Below are positions 58,032 to 64,000 of a stretch of 64,000 bases of DNA, piece after piece. The notes under the pieces were generated by a model. The model searched no databases and was not told the DNA's origin. It saw nothing but the letters and a program-made list of their open reading frames with translations. A program made the translations under genes and the position numbers. Numbering within the stretch: position 1 is the stretch's first letter; every line of letters begins with the position of its first letter. The stretch comes from Geobacteraceae bacterium (GTDB lineage: Bacteria; Desulfobacterota; Desulfuromonadia; Geobacterales; Geobacteraceae). The stretch covers positions 1 through 64,000 of the forward strand of contig JARKPN010000083.1 in assembly GCA_029975275.1 (NCBI GenBank), written 5' to 3'.

Positions 58032-59588
58032 TCAATGGATCTCGACCGATCCGGGTCCGTGATGCTTCGGTTTTTTCAGCAGTAACAGGAAGGGGATAAC
58101 CGCGAGGAAGGCGATGCCGATAACCCAGAAGATATAGTTATAGGCAAGCATTGCGGCCTGCTTCTGCACGATTCCATACAGGATGCCGAGGGCGCTCTTC
58201 TGGGCGGTGACCGCGTCCATGCCTTTCGCCATGGCGCCCTGGAGCAGTCCGTCCCAGTGGGTCTGGGCCTGGAGGCTGTATGGGTTGACGTGGGACGCAA
58301 GGTTTGTCTGGTAAAACTGGGACATGCGGGAGAGGAGGGTGGTGGCGGTGGCGATGCCGACGCTGCCGCCGATGTTGCGCAGCAGGTTGTTGATGCCGGT
58401 GGCGTTGCCCATTTCCATTCTCGGGATGGTGGAAAGGGTGATGGTGATGAGTGGAACGAAGATCATGCCGAGGCCGACCCCGAGGACGATGCGCGGCCAG
58501 ACGAAGACCGGGTAGGAGGCATCGAGGGCGAAGCCCTGCATCATGAACATGGATAAGGCCCCCAGGATGAGACCGGCCAGCACCACCCACCGGCCGTCGT
58601 ACTTCTGGATCAGCGCGCCGACCACCGGCATGGCGACGAGGGTGGCGACACCGCCCGGCGCCAGCACCATGCCGGCCATGGTGGCGCTGTACCCCATGAG
58701 GGTCTGGAGGAAGAGGGGAATCATCACGATGGAGCCGTAGAGGCAGAACCCGACGATGAACATGATCAGGTTGCCGGACGAGAAGGAAATGTCCTTGAAC
58801 AGGCGGAGGTTTACTATGGGGTGCTCGTGCTTCAGCTCGACATAGAAGAACAGGAGCAGCGACAGGGCCGAGATGAGGGAAAAGATGATGATGAACGAGG
58901 AGTTGAACCAGTCGTCCTGTTGTCCCTTGTCCAGCACCACCTGCAGCGAGCCGATCCCCAGCACCAGAAAGGTGAGCCCCCAGTAGTCGACTGCTGCCCT
59001 GATCCGCTTGAGATAGCCGGGATCGAAGATGAAATAGTTCACCATTATCACGGCTATGACGCCCACCGGTACGTTGATGTAGAAGATCCAGCGCCAGCTC
59101 ATGTTGTCGGTGATCCAGCCGCCGAGCGTGGGGCCCACCACGGGACCGAACATTGCTCCGACCCCGAAGATCGCCATGGCCATCCCCTGCTCGCCGGGAG
59201 GGAACGATTCCATCAGTATCGCCTGGCTGATGGGGATGAGCGCCCCTCCGGCAGCGCCCTGCACGACCCGGAAAAAGATGAGCGACCCCAGGTTGGGGGC
59301 CGCTCCGCATAAGAAGGAAGAGAGGGTGAAGAGGACGATGCAGCTGATGAGGAAACGTTTACGGCCGAAGAAACGGGACAGCCAGCCCGTCATGGGAAGC
59401 ACCACGGCATTGCTCACCAGGTAGGAGGTGATGACCCAGGTGACCTCGTCGGTGCCGGCATTGAGGCTCCCCTGCATGTGGGGCAGGGCCACGTTGGCCA
59501 CCGAGGTATCGACGATCTCCATGAAGGTCGGTACCATTACGGCAATGGTTATGAGCCATTTATTGACGGTTCGAGTTGCGGATTCCAT
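58032..59588 (-). CDS. emrB: DHA2-family MFS drug exporter, EmrB-like (copy 1)
   Basis: The protein has 518 residues and 14 membrane helices, the DHA2 number. Motifs are VNKWLITIAVMVPTFMEIVDTSVANVALPHMQGSLNAGTDEVTWVITSYLVSNAVVLPMTGWLSRFFGRKRFL (helices 1-3 and the loop motif A), GGALIPISQAILMESFPP and FGVGAMFGPVVGPTLGGWITDNMSWRWIFYINVPVG (motif C region). The ATG at 59588 is chosen; a GTG at 59612 in frame is possible, and neither has a strong ribosome site. It exports drugs by proton antiport together with the EmrA-type adaptor encoded upstream. A closely related paralogue is at 62145. Confidence 0.93.
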   Translation of the reverse strand: MESATRTVNKWLITIAVMVPTFMEIVDTSVANVALPHMQGSLNAGTDEVTWVITSYLVSNAVVLPMTGWLSRFFGRKRFLISCIVLFTLSSFLCGAAPNLGSLIFFRVVQGAAGGALIPISQAILMESFPPGEQGMAMAIFGVGAMFGPVVGPTLGGWITDNMSWRWIFYINVPVGVIAVIMVNYFIFDPGYLKRIRAAVDYWGLTFLVLGIGSLQVVLDKGQQDDWFNSSFIIIFSLISALSLLLFFYVELKHEHPIVNLRLFKDISFSSGNLIMFIVGFCLYGSIVMIPLFLQTLMGYSATMAGMVLAPGGVATLVAMPVVGALIQKYDGRWVVLAGLILGALSMFMMQGFALDASYPVFVWPRIVLGVGLGMIFVPLITITLSTIPRMEMGNATGINNLLRNIGGSVGIATATTLLSRMSQFYQTNLASHVNPYSLQAQTHWDGLLQGAMAKGMDAVTAQKSALGILYGIVQKQAAMLAYNYIFWVIGIAFLAVIPFLLLLKKPKHHGPGSVEIH

Positions 59589-59646
59589 GGCGTCTGAATG
59601 GCAGGGGCGCACCTTGGTCCGCCCGGCAGTGTTCTGTTAACTCTCC

Positions 59647-59684
59647 GCAGACCTGCCGGGTTTTGCAAAACCCGGCAGGTCTGC
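59647..59684. repeat. Perfect 38-bp palindrome
   Basis: GCAGACCTGCCGGGTTTTG is followed directly by its exact reverse complement, with no spacer, in the gap between the EmrA-like and EmrB-like genes. A related imperfect copy is at 18016-18044. It could act as a terminator, a processing signal within the operon, or a REP-type element. Confidence 0.85.
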
Positions 59685-59707
59685 GTCTATTACGGAAGAT
59701 TTGGGGA

Positions 59708-60808
59708 TTATCGGAACAGGTCTCCCAGTATGCTTCCCAGCTTGCGCTCCGTCAGGATGACGGGCACGACGCTCATTCCCACGCGGAGTAAGCGTTGAGG
59801 ATCGCTGGAGGAGTCGATCTGGATCTTTACCGGGATCCGCTGGACCACCTTCACGTAGTTGCCGGTGGCGTTTTCCGGAGGGAGCAGGGAAAAGGCCGCG
59901 CCGGTGCCCGCCATGATGCTGTCCACCTTGCCGGTGAAGGTTATGCCCGGGTAGGTGTCCACCTCGAACTCCACCTTCTGCCCGGGACGGACGTGTCCCA
60001 GCTGGCTTTCCTTGTAGTTGGCGGTGATCCAGGCATCGTCCAGCTGCACCAGCGCCATGAGGGGCTGTCCTGCCTGGATGTTGTTGCCCGGCTCAACCGA
60101 CTTCTTGGTGATGTAACCGTTGGCTGGCGCATGGATCCTGGTATATGACAGGTTCCTTCCGGCTTCTTCCAGTTCCGCCCTTTTCCTGACAATCTGGGCG
60201 TCCTTCCCCCCGTTCCCGGTCAGGCCGAGCAGCGCCAGTGCCCTGCGGACCGAGCTCTCGGTTTCCGCCAGCCTGGCTGCCGCCACCTTGCGGGCTGTCT
60301 CCAGTTTGTCGAGCTGCTCCTTCGGAATTACTTCCTTTTGATACAGCGCCCTTCCCCTGGCCAGATCCAGGTCGGCCTGTTCCAGCCTGGCCCGGTCCGA
60401 ATTGACCGCCGCCTTTGCAGCCTCCACCTGGGCATAGGTGCTCGAAGTCTCGTTCTTGGCCATGTCGAGCTGGGCCGTGTAGTTTTCCACCCTGGTCCGG
60501 TAATCGGCCGGATCCAGTTCGACCAGGAGTTCGCCCTTTTTCACGAATTGATTGTCGCGCACCATGACGCGCGCAACGTGCCCCGGAACCCTGGAGGAGA
60601 TGGAGTAGATGCGGGACTCGATGAAGGCGTTGTCCGTCTCCACGTGGGTCTTGCTCCGGATCCAGAGATGCATCCCCACCGCGAATGCGACCACAAACAG
60701 GACGAGCAGGATGACCGCCGCCCGCTTCCTGGTGCCGTTGCCGCCCTTCTTCGGGGGGGATTCGGGGTTTCTGTTGTCGTTCTTGTCGCTTGTCTGTTCT
60801 TCAGCCAT
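59708..60808 (-). CDS. emrA: EmrA-like membrane fusion protein (HlyD family)
   Basis: The protein has 366 residues. The start at 60808 (MAEEQTSDKNDNRN) has GGGAGGAA. A charged, Pro/Lys-rich head precedes one membrane helix (RAAVILLVLFVVAFAVGMHLWI). It continues with a lipoyl half (YSISSRVPGHVARVMVRDNQFVKKGELLVELD), a coiled-coil hairpin (about 100-210), the second lipoyl half (IHAPANGYITKKSVEPGNNIQAGQPLMALVQ) and a beta barrel (WITANYKESQLGHVRPGQKVEFEVDTYPG). It links the EmrB-like exporters to the TolC-like protein encoded upstream. Confidence 0.93.
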   Translation of the reverse strand: MAEEQTSDKNDNRNPESPPKKGGNGTRKRAAVILLVLFVVAFAVGMHLWIRSKTHVETDNAFIESRIYSISSRVPGHVARVMVRDNQFVKKGELLVELDPADYRTRVENYTAQLDMAKNETSSTYAQVEAAKAAVNSDRARLEQADLDLARGRALYQKEVIPKEQLDKLETARKVAAARLAETESSVRRALALLGLTGNGGKDAQIVRKRAELEEAGRNLSYTRIHAPANGYITKKSVEPGNNIQAGQPLMALVQLDDAWITANYKESQLGHVRPGQKVEFEVDTYPGITFTGKVDSIMAGTGAAFSLLPPENATGNYVKVVQRIPVKIQIDSSSDPQRLLRVGMSVVPVILTERKLGSILGDLFR

Positions 60809-60829
60809 CAGTTCCTCCCTCAAAAAAGG

Positions 60830-62098
60830 TTACAGTTCACCCTTTGCTTTCTTTATGCGCGCCACTGCCACCTGATAATCGAAGACCGCCCGGTAGTACT
60901 CGGTTCTGGTCCTGGTCAGAAGGGTCTGGGCGTCGATCACGTCGGTTGCGGTGCCCACGTGCTCCTGGTACCGATCCTTGTTGATCCGGAGGTTTTCTTC
61001 CCCCCGCTCCACCGACTTCTCGGTGGTGCGAATCCGTTCGGAAGCGATGCGGGCGTCGTTTGCGGCGGTATCGTATTCCAGGCGGATGCCGGCCTCCAGC
61101 TGCCGCAGCTGCTCCTCGTCGCGGGAACGGGATTGCACCGCCTGGCGATAGCGGGAGGTGGTGGCCAGACCGTCGAAGAGGTTTATCCTGAGCCCCACCG
61201 TGGCGTAGAGAATGACCTGCTCCTGGACCCGGTCGTTCTCCACGTAATCGGCGCCCAGCCGGGCGAACAGTTCGGGGAAATAGTGGCCCCTGCTTTCCTT
61301 CACCGTCATCTCGTCGGCGACGATTCCCTTGCGGAGGGCCTTGATCTCGGCCCGGTTTTCAGGGGAAAATCCCGTGTCTCCATCCGTCGGCACGGCATCG
61401 GCGGAGGCCGCCTCCTCCAGGTCGGCGCGGAAGGAGGCCGGCCTGCCGGTCAGGTAGTTGAGATAGAGCCAGCCGTTTTCCACCCGGTTCGCCATCATGA
61501 GCCGTTGCTGCGTGCTGTTGGCCAGCTGCACCTCGGCCTGCAGCAGGTCGTTGCGGGTCACCACCCCCTGCTCGAAGAGGTTCTTGGCAATCCGCAGATG
61601 GTCCGCCATCTGGGCGACCTCCTCATCTGCCGCCTGCAGGAGTTTGGCCGATTCCAGTATTCCGTAGTAGGCCCGCACCACCTGGAGAAAGACATCTTTT
61701 TCGTAGGCCGTATAGCTGAAGGACGAGGCGTCGCGGAGCGCCTTCGCCCTGTCGAGACGGGCCGAGGTCCGCCCGAAGTCGTACAGGGTCTGTTCCACGG
61801 TCACCGAGGTGAAAGCGAAGTTGGGCTGCTGGGTCTCCAGCGAGCGGCCCTGGAAATGTATGGACTGCGGTTCCTGCTGCACCGTGTACCCCCCTTGCAG
61901 GTTGAGACGGGGCAGGAACCCGCTCCGTGCGACGCCTATCTCCTCGGCGGCGATCCGTTCGTCGAATTTTGCGACCTTGAGGTCGGGATTCGCCCCGGCG
62001 GCCATCCCGAGGCATTGTCTGAGCGTAAGCGTCTCGGCGCGCACTCCCGCGGGTAGCATGGAGATGAAAAGGAGTACAAGGATGGATCTCTGCATCAT
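60830..62098 (-). CDS. TolC-family outer-membrane efflux protein
   Basis: The protein has 422 residues. The start at 62098 (MMQRSILVLLFISMLPAGVRA, signal peptide) follows AGAGAGGAA; the next ATG, one codon on, is equally possible. It has two outer-membrane-efflux repeats with typical heptad helices (SLETQQPNFAFTSVTVEQTLYDFGRTSARLDRAKALRDASSFSY; FATVGLRINLFDG-like ATVGLRINLFDGLATTSRYRQAVQ). There is no lipobox, unlike the efflux protein at 4565. It forms the outer-membrane channel for the EmrAB-type pump. It lies between the second EmrB-like gene and the EmrA-like gene. Confidence 0.9.
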   Translation of the reverse strand: MMQRSILVLLFISMLPAGVRAETLTLRQCLGMAAGANPDLKVAKFDERIAAEEIGVARSGFLPRLNLQGGYTVQQEPQSIHFQGRSLETQQPNFAFTSVTVEQTLYDFGRTSARLDRAKALRDASSFSYTAYEKDVFLQVVRAYYGILESAKLLQAADEEVAQMADHLRIAKNLFEQGVVTRNDLLQAEVQLANSTQQRLMMANRVENGWLYLNYLTGRPASFRADLEEAASADAVPTDGDTGFSPENRAEIKALRKGIVADEMTVKESRGHYFPELFARLGADYVENDRVQEQVILYATVGLRINLFDGLATTSRYRQAVQSRSRDEEQLRQLEAGIRLEYDTAANDARIASERIRTTEKSVERGEENLRINKDRYQEHVGTATDVIDAQTLLTRTRTEYYRAVFDYQVAVARIKKAKGEL

Positions 62099-62144
62099 GT
62101 GGATTCCTCTCTGTCTGCGGCGTATGAATCGGTGACTGGAAAAA

Positions 62145-63680
62145 TTACGGCGCATACCTCGGTCTTCTCAGAAAGAACAGGAACGGGATGATGACCAGGA
62201 AGGCGAGGCCGATTATCCAGAAGATATAGGTATAGGCGAGCAGCCCCGCCTCCCGGCCCACCACCCGGTAGAGGACCCCCAGGGCCGCTTTCTGGGAAGT
62301 GACCGCGTCCATGCCGCGCCCCATGGCCGCTTCGGTCAGCTCCCTCAAGCGGGACTGGACCACCGGGTTGTAGGGATTCACGTGGCCTGCCAGGTTTGCC
62401 TGGTAGAACTGGGCCAGCCGGGTCAGCATGGTGGCCGACAAGGCGATGCCCACGCTGCCGCCGATGTTGCGCAGCAGGTTGTACATGCCGGTGGCGTTCC
62501 CCATTTCCACCCGCGGGATGTTGGCAAGAGTGGCCCGGGTCAGCGGCGGGAAGATCATCCCCAGGGCCGCGCCGAGCATGACCCTGGGCCACATGAAATC
62601 CCAGTAGGACGCTTCCAGGGTGAATCCCCGCATGAGGAACAGCGACACCGCACCGAGCGCGAGTCCGGCCAGGATTATCCTCCTGCCGCTGCGGCGCCGG
62701 ATGTAGGCCCCGACGATGGGCATGACGATGACCGAGGCGATACCGCCGGGGGCCATGACCAGTCCGGCCATGGTGGCGCTGTAGCCCATCAGGGTCTGGA
62801 GAAACAGCGGGAGCATCACCACCGAGCCGTACAGGCAGAAGCCGACCATGAACATGATGAAGTTCCCCGACGCGAAGGCCGCGTCCTTGAACAGCCGCAG
62901 GTTGACGATGGGGTGCTCGTGCTTCAGCTCCGCATAGACGAACAGGATCAGTGAAATCACGGAAATAATCGAGAAAGTGATGATGAACGACGAGCTGAAC
63001 CAGTCGTCCTGCTGTCCCTTGTCCAGCACCACCTGGAGCGAGCCGATCCCCAGGGTCAGGAGCGCAAGTCCCCAGTAGTCGATGCTTGCCTTGCCCCGTT
63101 TCAGATAGGACGGGTCGAAGATGAAGTACCTGGCCATGATGACCGCCAGGACCCCCACCGGAATGTTAATATAGAAGATCCAGCGCCAGGTGAGGTTGTC
63201 TGTTATCCAGCCCCCGAGGGTGGGCCCCACCACCGGGCCGAACATGGCGCCGATGCCGAAGATGGCCATTGCCATGCCCCCCTCCTGTGGAGGGAACGAT
63301 TCCATCATGATGGCCTGGCTCATGGGGATAAGCGCCCCTCCGGCGGCCCCCTGCACGATCCGGAAGAACACCAGGGTCGCCAGGTTGGGGGCCGTGCCGC
63401 ACAGGATTGACGCCAGGGTGAACAGGACGATGCAGGAGATCAGGAAGCGCTTTCTGCCGAACATGCGGGCCAGCCAGCCGGTCATGGGCATGATGACCGC
63501 GTTGCTGATCAGGTACGATGTCAGCACCCAGGTCACCTCGTCGGTTCCCGCGTTGAGGCTTCCCTGCATGTGCGGCAGCGCCACGTTGGCGATGGATGTG
63601 TCCACGATCTCCATGAAGGCCGGGATCATCACCGTCAGGGTGATCAGCCATTTGTTCACTCTTGGCGGCGACCCGTTCAT
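62145..63680 (-). CDS. emrB: DHA2-family MFS drug exporter, EmrB-like (copy 2)
   Basis: The protein has 511 residues and 14 helices, and is closely similar to the exporter at 58032 along the whole length (VNKWLITLTVMIPAFMEIVDTSIANVALPHMQGSLNAGTDEVTWVLTSYLISNAVIMPMTGWLARMFGRKRFL and further). The start at 63680 lies in an ATGA overlap with the TetR gene. The two copies differ mostly in helix faces and in the C-terminal third, as expected after an old duplication with some functional divergence. They probably share the single EmrA and TolC of the operon or use them alternately. Confidence 0.93.
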   Translation of the reverse strand: MNGSPPRVNKWLITLTVMIPAFMEIVDTSIANVALPHMQGSLNAGTDEVTWVLTSYLISNAVIMPMTGWLARMFGRKRFLISCIVLFTLASILCGTAPNLATLVFFRIVQGAAGGALIPMSQAIMMESFPPQEGGMAMAIFGIGAMFGPVVGPTLGGWITDNLTWRWIFYINIPVGVLAVIMARYFIFDPSYLKRGKASIDYWGLALLTLGIGSLQVVLDKGQQDDWFSSSFIITFSIISVISLILFVYAELKHEHPIVNLRLFKDAAFASGNFIMFMVGFCLYGSVVMLPLFLQTLMGYSATMAGLVMAPGGIASVIVMPIVGAYIRRRSGRRIILAGLALGAVSLFLMRGFTLEASYWDFMWPRVMLGAALGMIFPPLTRATLANIPRVEMGNATGMYNLLRNIGGSVGIALSATMLTRLAQFYQANLAGHVNPYNPVVQSRLRELTEAAMGRGMDAVTSQKAALGVLYRVVGREAGLLAYTYIFWIIGLAFLVIIPFLFFLRRPRYAP

Positions 63681-64000
63681 GCGTGCGGCCGCTCCCGGCG
63701 GCAACGGCTTTCCGAGATGCCGTTCAGGGCGTGCATGCTGAAAAACATGATCTGGCCGGTGATCATCTCGACATCCTCATGGTTGAATTTCTGTTCCGGG
63801 GCCATGCGGCGTATCACGGGCCGGCTGAACAGGTAGAACAGGCATTGGCTGATGATGCTCCTGGCGCAGGCGAGCACCAGTTCCTCCTCAACCTGTTCGC
63901 CCAGGAGGGGGCGCACGATGTCTACCAGCTGCCCGAACATGATGCGGATACCCTCGTCGATCAGCATGTCGAGCGCGGTGGTCGGTTCCACCAGCTCGCG
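63677..64000 (-). CDS. TetR-family regulator, C-terminal part (cut by window edge)
   Basis: About 107 codons of the C-terminal ligand-binding domain are visible (RELVEPTTALDMLIDEGIRIMFGQLVDIVRPLLGEQVEEELVLACARSIISQCLFYLFSRPVIRRM...). The DNA-binding domain lies beyond position 64000. The RxIxxQCLFY block and overall layout match the CerR-type (DUF1956) ligand domain, the same type as the TetR protein at 3912. The stop overlaps the EmrB start, so it heads the second efflux operon and is probably its repressor. Confidence 0.85.
   Translation of the reverse strand, partial: RELVEPTTALDMLIDEGIRIMFGQLVDIVRPLLGEQVEEELVLACARSIISQCLFYLFSRPVIRRMAPEQKFNHEDVEMITGQIMFFSMHALNGISESRCRRERPHA

Overview
The window looks like a chromosomal segment of a GC-rich Desulfuromonadota bacterium, most likely Geobacter or a close relative (inference). 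The reasons are GEMM riboswitches of the Geobacter cGAMP type, a DUF6899-like small protein, a single-chain Mop-type molybdenum aldehyde oxidoreductase, a class II ribonucleotide reductase, and many radical SAM and B12 enzymes. No rRNA, tRNA, CRISPR array, transposase or integrase was recognised.

Layout, 1-18 kb: the N-terminal two-thirds of a Tex-family gene (minus strand); a small unknown protein followed by a radical SAM/SPASM enzyme, which resembles a RiPP precursor-maturase pair; a TetR regulator, with a 22-bp palindrome in front of it, heading a translationally coupled TolC-MacA-MacB tripartite efflux operon; a rubredoxin/MoaD-like fusion next to a short class II ribonucleotide reductase; a DUF6899-like gene; a secreted protein with a chagasin-like domain; and a Tyr/His-rich lipoprotein. 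Then comes the most striking regulatory region: three nearly identical GEMM-I riboswitches, each with its own intrinsic terminator, followed by a fourth divergent GEMM-I aptamer with a likely translational expression platform. All lie ahead of a secreted FN3/repeat protein and a beta-helix protein.

18-44 kb (all minus strand): a 23-gene exopolysaccharide cluster, read from a near-consensus promoter at about 43.93 kb. It runs Wza-like export protein, Wzz/GumC, ExeA-like ATPase with LysM, CpsD-like P-loop protein, LuxR-type regulator, sugar transferase with a degenerate GGDEF-like domain, a WlbA/WlbB/WlbC-like set for a diacetamido-uronic acid, a phosphatidylserine decarboxylase-like protein, two ATP-grasp proteins, a lipoprotein, two methyltransferases, a deacetylase, a WecG/TagA-type transferase, Wzy/ligase, Wzx and four glycosyltransferases.

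44-64 kb: a coupled pair of B12-binding radical SAM enzymes, an Uup-type ABC-F ATPase, a HerA-like ATPase, RdgC, a RhlE-type DEAD-box helicase with a terminator in its leader, a universal stress protein, a 930-residue molybdopterin aldehyde oxidoreductase with a terminator in its leader, and an EmrAB-TolC-type efflux operon. That operon reads TetR, EmrB, TolC, EmrA, EmrB and runs off the right edge of the window.
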